NCBI GenBank assembly: GCA_965229695.1
Contig: OZ245921.1
Span: 1 to 64,000, forward strand
Direction of reading: 5' to 3'
Source of the DNA: JANSYL01 sp965229695
GTDB taxonomy: Bacteria > Pseudomonadota > Alphaproteobacteria > Rhodobacterales > Rhodobacteraceae
Length of the DNA stretch: 64,000 nt
This document shows, piece by piece, positions 18,095 through 26,586 of the stretch. Every line of letters begins with the position of its first letter. Position 1 is the stretch's first letter. Under the pieces are notes generated by a model. The model ran no database searches, was not told where the DNA came from, and was given only the letters and a program-made list of their open reading frames with translations. Both the position numbers and the translations under genes were made by a program.

Positions 18095-18811
18095 TCAGAC
18101 CGGCACCGCGCCAAAGCGACGTTCGCGCAAACCGTAGCGTTCAAGCACCTCGGCAAAGACCTCGGCCGTGAAATCGGGCCAGAGCGTGTCGATAAACTCG
18201 TATTCCGAGTAAGCCGATTGCCACAGCAGGAAGTTCGAAATCCGCGCCTCGCCGCTGGTGCGGATCACCAGATCAGGATCGGGCAAAACATGGGTGTCGA
18301 GGTAACGGGGAAAGGTTTCATCGCTGATCTTGCGTGGGTCCAGCTTGCCAGCGGCCACATCATGGGCCAGGCGGCGTGCGGCGCGCGTCACCTCATCCCG
18401 GCCACCATAGTTCAGTGCGATGGTCAGGTTGGTGCCAGTGTTTTCCGCTGTCAAAAGCTCCAGATTATCCATCAGATCGACCAGCGCCGGTTCCAGCCGA
18501 ACCCGATCGCCAATGAAGCGCACGCGTACGTTTTCATCATGCAAGGTCTGGGTCTCGCGCCGGATGTAACGCTTGAACAGCTTCATCAGGCCCGCAACTT
18601 CGGCCTGGGTGCGTTTCCAGTTCTCGGTCGAAAAGGCAAAGATCGTCAGATACTTCACATTCAGTTTCGGACAGGCGCGCACAATTTCCTTGACCCGTTG
18701 CGCCCCGGCATGATGGCCCAGCAAACGCGGGCGACCCCTGTTTTGTGCCCAACGCCCATTGCCGTCCATGATGATGGCAACGTGATCAGCGGCTGATTTC
18801 TTCTGCGACAT
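18095..18811 (-). CDS. uppS: Undecaprenyl (polyprenyl) diphosphate synthase
   Basis: A 238-residue cis-prenyltransferase that builds the C55 lipid carrier for peptidoglycan and O-antigen. Signatures: VAIIMDGNGRWAQNRG (catalytic Asp), TIFAFSTENWKR, and RTSGEARISNFLLWQSAYSEYEF. Length and order (upstream of cdsA) are standard. The ATG at 18811 starts the canonical MSQKKSAADH; a longer frame exists upstream but lies before the homologous region. Confidence 0.96.
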   Translation of the reverse strand: MSQKKSAADHVAIIMDGNGRWAQNRGRPRLLGHHAGAQRVKEIVRACPKLNVKYLTIFAFSTENWKRTQAEVAGLMKLFKRYIRRETQTLHDENVRVRFIGDRVRLEPALVDLMDNLELLTAENTGTNLTIALNYGGRDEVTRAARRLAHDVAAGKLDPRKISDETFPRYLDTHVLPDPDLVIRTSGEARISNFLLWQSAYSEYEFIDTLWPDFTAEVFAEVLERYGLRERRFGAVPV

Positions 18812-18906
18812 TTGCGGGCGCGTCCTTTGGTCATTCGGCACGGGGGCTGACTTACCCAATCCTTGCCGTCAGGGAAAGGCGGGGAAACCGCTGTCTATCG
18901 GTGTGG

Positions 18907-18944
18907 TGTTTCGAAGCCACGCCGTAGGCGTGCACCGTGAAACA
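18907..18944 (-). other. Two-level hairpin between frr and uppS
   Basis: Outer arms TGTTTC (18907-18912) and GAAACA (18939-18944) enclose an inner perfect stem CACGCC-GTA-GGCGTG (18918-18932). It sits in the 137-nt gap of the operon. No U-tract follows, so a processing or stability element is more likely than a terminator. Confidence 0.4.
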
Positions 18945-18948
18945 TCGG

Positions 18949-19515
18949 TCACACCTGCATAATCTCGCCTTGCTTGGCCTCAAGCGCGGCATCGACCTTA
19001 GCGATATGGGCATCGGTCAGGTCTTGAACCTCACTTTCCCAAAGCTTTTGATCATCTTCCGACATCCCATCGGCTTTGGCTTTCTTGATCTGGTCCATGC
19101 CGTCGCGGCGCACATTGCGCACAGAAACGCGGGCGTTTTCGGCGTATTGCGCGGCAACCTTGGTCAGCTCGCGGCGGCGTTCTTCGTTCAACTCGGGGAT
19201 CGGCAGCATGATGATGGTGCCATTGAGTTGCGGATTGATGCCCAAACCGGATTCGCGGATCGCCTTTTCCACTTTGCCGACCATGGATTTGTCCCAGACA
19301 TTAACGGTGACCATGCGCGGCTCGGGCACATTCACCGTGCCGACCTGGTTGATCGGTGTCATCTGGCCATACGCCTCGACCATCACCGGCTCCAGCATCG
19401 ACGAGGATGCGCGGCCCGTGCGCAGCGAGGCGAATTCCGTGCGCAGATTGTTCAGCGCGCCATCCATCCGGCGTTCCAGATCGTCCAGATCAATCTCAAT
19501 GTCGTCTTCGGACAT
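18949..19515 (-). CDS. frr: Ribosome recycling factor
   Basis: A 188-residue factor that, with EF-G, splits post-termination ribosomes. Textbook RRF sequence: LRTGRASSSMLEPVMVEAYG, VPEPRMVTVNVWDKSMVGKVEKAI, GLGINPQLNGTIIMLPIPELNEERRREL, and NVRRDGMDQIKKAKADGMSEDDQK. It lies 53 nt downstream of pyrH, the conserved pairing. Confidence 0.97.
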   Translation of the reverse strand: MSEDDIEIDLDDLERRMDGALNNLRTEFASLRTGRASSSMLEPVMVEAYGQMTPINQVGTVNVPEPRMVTVNVWDKSMVGKVEKAIRESGLGINPQLNGTIIMLPIPELNEERRRELTKVAAQYAENARVSVRNVRRDGMDQIKKAKADGMSEDDQKLWESEVQDLTDAHIAKVDAALEAKQGEIMQV

Positions 19516-19568
19516 GCCCCGTCTCTCCGTCAGGTTGTTTTTTAAAGCGCTGGCAGGGTTTTAGACCC

Positions 19569-20309
19569 TCAATGGACCTTTGTATAGGTTCCCTGCCCGG
19601 CCAGAATGCCCCGAAACCCACCAGGTTCATCCAGGCTGAAAACTATGATCGGCAAAGTGTTTTCACGTGCCAGGGCGATGGCCGAGGCATCCATGACACC
19701 CAGATGCTGGGCCAAAACCTCATCATAGGTCACGCTGTCATAGCGTTTGGCGTCGTCGTGCTTCACCGGGTCTTTGTCATAGACGCCATCAACCTTGGTA
19801 CCTTTGAAAATCGCTTCACAATCCATTTCGCTGGCGCGCAGCGTCGCGGCGGTATCGGTGGTGAAATAGGGGTTCCCGGTGCCCGCGGCGAAGATGCAAA
19901 CCCGCTTTTTCTCCAAATGCCGGATGGCGCGACGACGGATATAGGGCTCGGCCACCTCGTTCATGGTGATCGCGCTGATCACGCGGGTGAAGACCCCCAA
20001 ACCTTCCAGCGCCGATTGCATGGCCAGCGCGTTCATCACCGTCGCCAGCATCCCCATGTAATCGGCGGTCGTGCGTTCCATCCCCTGGGCGCTGCCCTGC
20101 AAGCCGCGAAAGATATTGCCGCCGCCAATGACCAGGCAAATCTCAACACCCAGATCGTGGACCGATTTGATCTCCTGTGCGATGCGTTCGACCGTTGGCG
20201 GGTGCAACCCAAACCCCTGATCGCCCATCAGGGCCTCACCCGAGATTTTCAACATCACACGGGAATAGGCCGGTGCGACAGAGGCATCCGGGGTGGCAGC
20301 ATCAGACAT
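19569..20309 (-). CDS. pyrH: UMP kinase
   Basis: A 246-residue hexameric kinase making UDP from UMP. Motifs: RVMLKISGEALMGDQGFG, LVIGGGNIFRG, TADYMGMLATVMNALAMQ, and FAAGTGNPYFTTDTAATLRA. The ATG at 20309 is chosen; a longer frame to 20354 adds 15 residues without homology. It is the first recognisable gene of the leftward operon, divergent from miaA with a 117-bp gap that should hold both promoters. Confidence 0.97.
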   Translation of the reverse strand: MSDAATPDASVAPAYSRVMLKISGEALMGDQGFGLHPPTVERIAQEIKSVHDLGVEICLVIGGGNIFRGLQGSAQGMERTTADYMGMLATVMNALAMQSALEGLGVFTRVISAITMNEVAEPYIRRRAIRHLEKKRVCIFAAGTGNPYFTTDTAATLRASEMDCEAIFKGTKVDGVYDKDPVKHDDAKRYDSVTYDEVLAQHLGVMDASAIALARENTLPIIVFSLDEPGGFRGILAGQGTYTKVH

Positions 20310-20426
20310 GGGGCTGGTCCTTGAACGGGGTGGGATTTGCGTCGCGCGCACCATAGGGCTAAAGCACGGGGCGGTTCAACGCCCGATGCTGCGACCGATT
20401 TATCGCCCTAGGACCGACCCAACGCT

Positions 20427-21299
20427 TTGATAAATATCAGTGATCTTTCCCCTGACCAGCCCGTACTGATTGCCGGGCCAACCGCATCCGGTAAATCGGC
20501 GCTGGCGATGCAGATTGCTGGGGAGCAGGGCGGCGTGATCGTCAACGCCGATGCGCTGCAAGTCTATAACGGCTGGCGGGTTTTGACGGCGCGACCCTCG
20601 GCGGCAGACGAAGCGTCTTTGCCGCACGCGCTTTACGGGCATGTTCCGTTCGAGGCTAGTTATTCCGTCGGCGACTGGCTGCGTGCGGTGCGCCCGCTTT
20701 TGAGCGGTCCCCAGCGGCCCATCATCGTCGGCGGCACAGGGCTTTATTTCCGCGCTTTGACCGAAGGGCTGGCCGAAATCCCCACCACACCGCCCGCGAT
20801 CCGTGCGCAGGCCGATGCGCAAAGCGACGCAGCACTTTTGGCTGATCTTGACCGAGAAGACCCTGTAACAGCGGGCCAGATCGACCGCCAAAACGGCGCC
20901 CGCATCCGCCGCGCATGGGAGGTGTTGCGCAGCACCGGCCGCCCGCTTTCGACCTGGCAGGCCGAAACCGCGCCACCCGATTTGCCGCTGCATCACGCCC
21001 ACGCCTTTGTCTTGGACGCTGACCGCGATTGGCTGGCCGAGCGCATCGCGCGCCGGTTTGATCTGATGATGGCGGAAGGTGCGTTGGAGGAAGCGCGCGC
21101 CAACCTGCCACGCTGGCCGCAGGCAGGCGGCGCAGCAAAAGCCATCGGCGCGCCGGAACTGATCGCCTATCTCAAAGGGGACATGTCGCTTGAGGACGCG
21201 CGCGAGGCCGCCGTGATCTCAACCCGGCAATATGCCAAACGCCAGCGCACCTGGTTTCGGGCCCGCATGGGCGATTGGACCGCGATCCCCCTGCCCTAG
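20427..21299 (+). CDS. miaA: tRNA dimethylallyltransferase
   Basis: A 290-residue enzyme that prenylates A37 of tRNAs reading UNN codons, using DMAPP. P-loop LIAGPTASGKSALAMQIA at about residues 14-31, then NADALQVYNGWRVLTARPS and PIIVGGTGLYFRALTEGL; the C-terminal AVISTRQYAKRQRTWFR is typical. The only suitable start is TTG at 20427. It ends tail-to-tail with the ABC ATPase gene, overlapping 4 nt. Confidence 0.95.
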   Translation: MINISDLSPDQPVLIAGPTASGKSALAMQIAGEQGGVIVNADALQVYNGWRVLTARPSAADEASLPHALYGHVPFEASYSVGDWLRAVRPLLSGPQRPIIVGGTGLYFRALTEGLAEIPTTPPAIRAQADAQSDAALLADLDREDPVTAGQIDRQNGARIRRAWEVLRSTGRPLSTWQAETAPPDLPLHHAHAFVLDADRDWLAERIARRFDLMMAEGALEEARANLPRWPQAGGAAKAIGAPELIAYLKGDMSLEDAREAAVISTRQYAKRQRTWFRARMGDWTAIPLP

Positions 21300-22387
21300 C
21301 GAAACAGGACCATCGCGCGCGGATCCCAGGCCAAATCGGCACGCGCACCGCGACCCAAAACCGCCCGGCCCGGCATGTTGCGCATCGAGACCGAAACCGG
21401 CCCCGGCGCGCCATCCAGCCGGATGTCGTAATAGGTCATATCACCGTAATAAGTGACCTCCTCCACCACACCTTGGGCGTGGCGGCCAGCCGTTTCTGGG
21501 CCATCAAGCAGCACAGTCATGCTTTCAGGGCGCAGACCAACCTCGGCCCCTCCGACGGCTTGGCCGGTTGGGCATTGATCGGCAGCCAAAATGGCGCGGC
21601 CCAGCCCTGGCGCCTCGACCTCGACCCCGCCTGGCGCCTCCCCCAACACACTCGCCGGTAAAAAGTTCATCATGCCAATGAACTCGCCCACGCGACGGCT
21701 GGCAGGGCGGCGATAAAGGGTTTGCGGATCAGCCAATTGCGCGATTTCGCCTTCGAACATGACCGCGATCCGGTCGGACATGATCAGCGCCTCTTCCTGG
21801 TCATGGGTCACCAGAATGAAAGTGATGCCGACCTGGCGCTGCAACCGCCGCAGTTCGGATTGCATCTGCTCCCGCATTTTCTTGTCGAGGGCAGAAAGCG
21901 GTTCATCGAGCAAAAGCACCTTGGGCTTTAGGATCAGCGCGCGGGCCAGAGCCACACGCTGCCGTTGCCCGCCCGATAGCGCATGAGCCGCACGCGCGCC
22001 GAACTGGCCCAAGCCAACCATCTCCAACGCCTCGCCCACCGCCGCGCGCTTTTCGGCTACCGAAAGCCCGGATTTGCGCAATCCGAAGCCCACATTCTCA
22101 GCCACCGTCAGATGCGGGAAAATCGCATAGGATTGGAACACAAGATTGGTCGGGCGGCGATTGGGCGGCACACCCTCCATATCGCGGCCATCGATCAACA
22201 CTTGGCCTTCCGAGATATCCTCAAACCCCGCAATCGCGCGCAGCAACGTGGTCTTGCCGCACCCCGATGGCCCAAGCAGGGAAAAGAACTCCCCCTGCCC
22301 GATCTCCGCCGAAATCCCCCGCAACGCGTGGTATTCGCCATAGTATTTCTGCACGCTGTCGAGCGTGATGATCGGTTCTTGGCTCAC
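21296..22387 (-). CDS. Spermidine/putrescine-type ABC transporter ATP-binding protein
   Basis: A 363-residue ATPase: Walker A GPSGCGKTT, Q-loop VFQSYAIFPH, signature LSGGQRQRVALARAL, Walker B VLLLDEPLSALD, H-loop THD, then a C-terminal TOBE-type regulatory domain (GLRPESMTVL). The layout is that of PotA/FbpC-type importers. The GTG start overlaps the permease stop (GTGA) with GGAGGG 5 nt upstream. Substrate may be polyamine, putrescine or another cation; the binding protein that would settle it is not in the cluster. Confidence 0.88.
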   Translation of the reverse strand: MSQEPIITLDSVQKYYGEYHALRGISAEIGQGEFFSLLGPSGCGKTTLLRAIAGFEDISEGQVLIDGRDMEGVPPNRRPTNLVFQSYAIFPHLTVAENVGFGLRKSGLSVAEKRAAVGEALEMVGLGQFGARAAHALSGGQRQRVALARALILKPKVLLLDEPLSALDKKMREQMQSELRRLQRQVGITFILVTHDQEEALIMSDRIAVMFEGEIAQLADPQTLYRRPASRRVGEFIGMMNFLPASVLGEAPGGVEVEAPGLGRAILAADQCPTGQAVGGAEVGLRPESMTVLLDGPETAGRHAQGVVEEVTYYGDMTYYDIRLDGAPGPVSVSMRNMPGRAVLGRGARADLAWDPRAMVLFR

Positions 22388-23190
22388 AAAAACCCTCCGG
22401 TATCGTCTAGCCCCGCCCGGCGCAGCCCGCGCTTGCGGAAGGTTTCGGCCACCACCAGCAACACCACCGAGAGCAGCACCAGGATCGTGCCCAAAGCCAT
22501 CACAATCGGCAGCCGCGCGGGAAAGCGGAGCTGCCCCCATAGGTAGACTGGCAAGGTCGGTTCATTGCCGCTGAGGAAAAAGGCGATGATGAATTCATCC
22601 AGCGAAATGGTGAAACAGATCAGCATCGAAGCGATGATGCCCGGCATCACCAAAGGCAGGGTCACCAGGCGAAAGGTCGAGATCGCGGTTTCACCCAGAT
22701 CGATCGAGGCTTCTTCCAGGCTGTGATCCATATTGGCGAAGCTGCCCTGCAGGATCGCGATCGAAAACGGCGTGCAGATCAGCGTGTGGCCCAGAATGAT
22801 CGTCCAAGTTCCGGTGTTGATGCCAAGCTGCATCAGCACAACCAATAGAGAGATCGCCACAATGACCTCGGGCAGGACCAAAGGCAGCATGATAAAACCC
22901 ACGATCCCGGCTTTGAGGGGGAAACGGTAGCGCGTCGCGGCCCGCGCGGCGAAGAGACCAAGTGTGGTGGCGAAGATCGCGACCGATAGCGCGATGATCA
23001 GCGAATTCAGCGTCGCGGCGTGCAGGGCCGGTGTGTCCAAAAGTGCGGCAAACCATTCCAGCGTGAAACCCTGTAGCGGGAAGGCAATAACTGTGCCGTC
23101 ATTAAACGCAAATAGCGGCAGCAGGATGATTGGGGCGTAGAGCACCAACAGGTAGAGCCCCGCGAATATGGCCAGCGGGCGCAACCTCAT
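22384..23190 (-). CDS. ABC transporter permease (PotC-like)
   Basis: A 268-residue inner-membrane permease with six transmembrane stretches and the EAA motif EEASIDLGETAISTFRLVTLPLVMPG. IISLDEF-type spacing (TISLDEFIIAFFLSGNEPTLPVYLW) matches PotC/YdcV permeases closely. Its ATG overlaps the upstream permease stop (ATGA), so the three transporter genes are tightly coupled. Confidence 0.88.
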   Translation of the reverse strand: MRLRPLAIFAGLYLLVLYAPIILLPLFAFNDGTVIAFPLQGFTLEWFAALLDTPALHAATLNSLIIALSVAIFATTLGLFAARAATRYRFPLKAGIVGFIMLPLVLPEVIVAISLLVVLMQLGINTGTWTIILGHTLICTPFSIAILQGSFANMDHSLEEASIDLGETAISTFRLVTLPLVMPGIIASMLICFTISLDEFIIAFFLSGNEPTLPVYLWGQLRFPARLPIVMALGTILVLLSVVLLVVAETFRKRGLRRAGLDDTGGFL

Positions 23191-24263
23191 ACCCCGAACC
23201 TCCCTTTGGGAAGGCGTAGCAGGATCAGCAGCGACGCGATCCCGGTCAGCCCGGCCAAAAGACCCAAGGACGGGATTGTGCCGATCACGGCAGGGGCAAG
23301 CGAAAACAGCGCCCAGATCATCAGCAGTTCTGCCCCGATCAGCGCGGGCACCCAGGCTTGATGCAGCTGCCCCGCACAGCGATCCGCCAACCAAAGCCAG
23401 GCACGGATGCGGGATATGCCCCAAAGCAGCACCAAAGCGACGATCAGCATCGCCAGAACCGCGAGCGTCGCCCCCATGGGTCGGTCATTCAGGTCAAAAA
23501 TCTGCGCATAGATCATGTTGGCGATCATTGTGCCGCCCGATCCCCCCACCAGACGCGGGGTCACGTAATCGCCCACTGTTGGGATGAAAACGATCAAAAC
23601 CGCCGCCAAAACGCCCGGCATCGCGAGGGGCAAAGTCACCCGCAGGAAGCTCATTGCGCGGCTTTCGCCCAGGTCGCGCGCCGCCTCCAACAGCGAGCGG
23701 TCGATCTTTTCCAGGCTCACGAAGATCGGCAGAATTGCAAACGGCGCAAAGGCATGGGCCAGGGTGATTACCACGGCATTGGCGTTGTAAAGAATCCAAG
23801 GCAATGGCTGGTCGATCAAACCCAGGCCTATCAAGCTGCCATTCACCGGCCCGTCAAAGGCCAGGATCACCCGCCACAGGAATACGCGGATCAGATAGCT
23901 GGTCCAAAACGGGATGGTGATCAGAAACAGCCACAGCGATTTCCGTTCGGGCCGGACGTGAAAGCTGATGAAATAGGCAACCGGAAAGGCCAGCAGGACC
24001 GTGACCAGCGTCACCATGCCCGCGATCCAAAGCGACCGCCGCATGAGCGCCCCATAAAGCGGATCGGTCAGCGCCTCCTGATAATTGACCAGCGTGAAGG
24101 TCCGGTCGATGGTCAGAAAGCTCTGGGTCCAAAAGCTGAACAGCAAGATCGTGACCAGGGGGGCTGCCAAAAGCAGCAAAGCATAAATCAACGCCGGACT
24201 GATCAGCGTGAAGCCGCGCCCCGCCTCGCCGCGCATTGCTTTGGAAAGTCCGGTCCCCGCCAA
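23187..24263 (-). CDS. ABC transporter permease (PotB-like) with C-terminal extension
   Basis: A 358-residue permease, first gene of the transporter operon. Residues 1-290 are a normal PotB-type permease: EAA loop EAARDLGESRAMSFLRVTLPLAMPG near 193-217 and IPTVGDYVTPRLVGG near 227-241. Residues about 295-358 are an added tail with two more hydrophobic stretches (303-325 and 328-349), unusual since PotB proteins end near 290. No periplasmic binding protein gene adjoins; the next gene upstream is an acetyltransferase. Confidence 0.85.
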   Translation of the reverse strand: MAGTGLSKAMRGEAGRGFTLISPALIYALLLLAAPLVTILLFSFWTQSFLTIDRTFTLVNYQEALTDPLYGALMRRSLWIAGMVTLVTVLLAFPVAYFISFHVRPERKSLWLFLITIPFWTSYLIRVFLWRVILAFDGPVNGSLIGLGLIDQPLPWILYNANAVVITLAHAFAPFAILPIFVSLEKIDRSLLEAARDLGESRAMSFLRVTLPLAMPGVLAAVLIVFIPTVGDYVTPRLVGGSGGTMIANMIYAQIFDLNDRPMGATLAVLAMLIVALVLLWGISRIRAWLWLADRCAGQLHQAWVPALIGAELLMIWALFSLAPAVIGTIPSLGLLAGLTGIASLLILLRLPKGRFGV

Positions 24264-24289
24264 ACCGCTATTTCACCCCAACTTGGTTG

Positions 24290-25024
24290 TCATTCACGCG
24301 CGCCACGCGCCTGTTCTGCGATCTCGCGCATGGTTGAAATCGCCTCGGGCATTGGCGCAGCAGATAACAAAGGCGCCAAACGTTCAATAGTTTCCACCGG
24401 CAAATCCCACCAGCGAAGCTCCAACAAAGCGTCGATTACCTCGTCGTCAAACCGCTTCCTTATGAATTTGGCCGGATTGCCGCCCCATATCTCATAGGGT
24501 CCAATGTCTTTTGTCACGGTAGACGTGGCCGCAACGACCGCTCCGTCAGCGATGCGAATGCCCGAGGTAATTGTCACGCCCTGCCCGATCCAGACGTCAT
24601 TGCCAATGATGACATCGCCCTTCGACGCTGGGTGGCCCGGAAAGCGCGGCGTCTTCAGCTTATCTTGATAGATATGCCCGAACGGAAAGGTCGACACCCA
24701 ATCGGGCCGATGATTCCCGCCGAGGAACACCGTTAGCCCTGCGGCAATCGAGCAAAAGGATCCGATCCGCAAAGCGGCGCCCTCACCATGCTCGCGCAAA
24801 GTGATCCCGGTGTGTCCGTAGCTGAAACGACCGACCCAAACGTCGCTGCTGCGGACCGATGCGTGCCGATCGGCGTTGGGCTCATAGCTGTCGAACTTCA
24901 ACGGGTCATGAAGCCCCAAAGCGCGCCGAAACAGCCTCTTGTAGTGTTCAAACACCAAAAACCTCACTGATTGAGAGCAGGCTGAGCCTTTGCGCCACAA
25001 ATAGTCCACGCGAACCCATATCAC
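24290..25024 (-). CDS. Hexapeptide-repeat O-acetyltransferase (CatB-like)
   Basis: A 244-residue acetyltransferase of the xenobiotic/CatB branch. Left-handed beta-helix core at about 75-200: LRIGSFCSIAAGLTVFLGGNHRPDW, then KGDVIIGNDVWIGQGVTITSGIRIADGAVVAATSTVTKDI and WGGNPAKFIRKRF. The catalytic histidine is likely in GGNHRPDW. Such enzymes acetylate sugars or antibiotics. GTG at 25024 overlaps the stop of the upstream gene (GTGA); a GTG at 24967 is an alternative start. Base composition looks lower in GC than the neighbours. Confidence 0.8.
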   Translation of the reverse strand: MIWVRVDYLWRKGSACSQSVRFLVFEHYKRLFRRALGLHDPLKFDSYEPNADRHASVRSSDVWVGRFSYGHTGITLREHGEGAALRIGSFCSIAAGLTVFLGGNHRPDWVSTFPFGHIYQDKLKTPRFPGHPASKGDVIIGNDVWIGQGVTITSGIRIADGAVVAATSTVTKDIGPYEIWGGNPAKFIRKRFDDEVIDALLELRWWDLPVETIERLAPLLSAAPMPEAISTMREIAEQARGARE

Positions 25025-25335
25025 GCAATCACCGTTTGCACGCTTTCGAAAACTTCCAACTCCGGCGGGCCATCATACATCGCGCCCGAGGCTTTCGCGC
25101 CCTTATGGGCCGCCCGAAACGCCTCGGATTTGGTCCAAGTCAGAAAGGCCGCCTGATCGCGCCAAATCGTGTGGGAAGCGTAGAGCGTGGCATCGCCTTT
25201 GGCCTCTCCGCGAAGCAGATAGAAGCTGACAAACCCATCGACCGATTTCAAATGGCTGTCGCGGGTTTGCCAAAGGGTTTCAAAGGCGATTTCTTGGCCT
25301 GCCTTCACCCAAAACCGGTTCATTGTCAGATACAT
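25021..25335 (-). CDS. Antibiotic biosynthesis monooxygenase (ABM) domain protein
   Basis: A 104-residue ferredoxin-like-fold protein. The start MYLTMNRFWVKAGQEIAFETLWQTRDSHLKSVDGFVSFYLLRGE and YASHTIWRDQAAFLTWTKSEAFRAAHKG match the HmoA/IsdG-like ABM family. Members are heme-degrading or quinol monooxygenases, and many are uncharacterised. The start at 25335 gives the canonical N-terminus. It is coupled to the acetyltransferase gene downstream. Confidence 0.8.
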   Translation of the reverse strand: MYLTMNRFWVKAGQEIAFETLWQTRDSHLKSVDGFVSFYLLRGEAKGDATLYASHTIWRDQAAFLTWTKSEAFRAAHKGAKASGAMYDGPPELEVFESVQTVIA

Positions 25336-25533
25336 AAGCGGCCCTCTGTCATCGCATCCGGCAAGCCTAACACAGCCGCCCAACGCCAATTCAAGGAAAT
25401 TTCGACGGAAATCAAACGGGGGCGCGTGCTATCAGACACGGGTTCCTCTGGCCTGGACGGCATCGCCTGTCGGACCCGTGTGCCCTGCGCGCTTGCCGGG
25501 CCCAAACCCAACGTGCCAAGTGAGGAGAGGCCC

Positions 25534-26490
25534 ATGTCCAACCTAACCCGCCCCAAAATCGCCCTTTGCGGCCTGGCCATTTGCACCGGTTTGATCGCCG
25601 CGCCGCTCTTGTCGCAGGCACAAGGCTTCCGCAATCACACCGCGATCAGCAGCCAACCGATCCGTACCGTGGCGGCAACCCGGTCGGTTGGGCCAAGCCA
25701 GGTCAGCATCACCACCCAAGGCGGCACACGAACCATTGCCACCAACGGCGTCCCAAGCCATGAGGTTGGGCGCTTTCCAAACCGGGGCAATCCCCATCAA
25801 ATCGCCGCGCTCAGCCGCGTTTTCACCGTCACAACCACACCGCACCAAACGGGCCGGATCACGCCCGTGGGGCGGGGGCTGATCATGGGGGTCGGGGTGA
25901 ACGGCATCGTCTTCGACCCGATGGCTGCCGAGTTCTACCAAGGCAACCCACGCAGTGGCTGGAACTACGACGCGCTTGGCGGTGCGGTGCCCCTGGGGTT
26001 GGATGAGAACCACGCTCATGTGCAGCCCGATGGTAGTTATCATTACCACGGCATCCCGACCGGGCTGTTGGAGCAGGTGGGCTGGCGGCCGACCACCCAT
26101 TCCCCGCTGATCGGTTGGGCCGCGGACGGCTTTCCAATCTACGCACTGACGGGCGCACCCGATGGCCGGGTGCAGTCCATGCAAAGCTCCTATCGCCTGC
26201 GCAGCGGCCAACGCCCCAGCGGGGCCTCGGACCCCGGTGGTCGTTATGACGGGACGTTTGTCGAGGATTACGAATATGTCGCCGGCTTGGGCGATCTGGA
26301 TGAATGCAACGGCGCCTTTACCGTCTCGGCAGAGTTTCCGAACGGCACCTACGCCTACTTCCTGACCGAAGGCTTCCCCGTCGTGCCCCGCTGCCTGTCA
26401 GGCACGCCCGATCGCAGCTTCCAAATGGCCCGGGGCCCCGGCCAAACCGGCCCGCGCCAAGGCCAAGGCCCGCGCCCGCAGCGGCCTTAG
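25534..26490 (+). CDS. Secreted YHYH-domain protein
   Basis: A 318-residue exported protein. Signal peptide of about 30 residues (IALCGLAICTGLIAAPLLSQAQ). The YHYH signature is HVQPDGSYHYHGIPTGLLEQVGW; further conserved parts are GWAADGFPIYAL and DLDECNGAFTVSAEFPNGTYAYFLTEGFPVVPRC. The C-terminal tail is low-complexity G/P/Q/R. YHYH proteins are surface or periplasmic proteins of unknown biochemical role, many with metal-binding histidine clusters. GAGGAGAGG precedes the ATG by 3 nt. Confidence 0.85.
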   Translation: MSNLTRPKIALCGLAICTGLIAAPLLSQAQGFRNHTAISSQPIRTVAATRSVGPSQVSITTQGGTRTIATNGVPSHEVGRFPNRGNPHQIAALSRVFTVTTTPHQTGRITPVGRGLIMGVGVNGIVFDPMAAEFYQGNPRSGWNYDALGGAVPLGLDENHAHVQPDGSYHYHGIPTGLLEQVGWRPTTHSPLIGWAADGFPIYALTGAPDGRVQSMQSSYRLRSGQRPSGASDPGGRYDGTFVEDYEYVAGLGDLDECNGAFTVSAEFPNGTYAYFLTEGFPVVPRCLSGTPDRSFQMARGPGQTGPRQGQGPRPQRP

Positions 26491-26586
26491 CAAAACGGTC
26501 GAGCGAGTGGGCCATAGGCGGGAGCCCTGGCTTGTGCTCGCCCTTGCGTTTGGCTAGGGCAAGCGGCAGGACCCAAGGCTTTGTCG

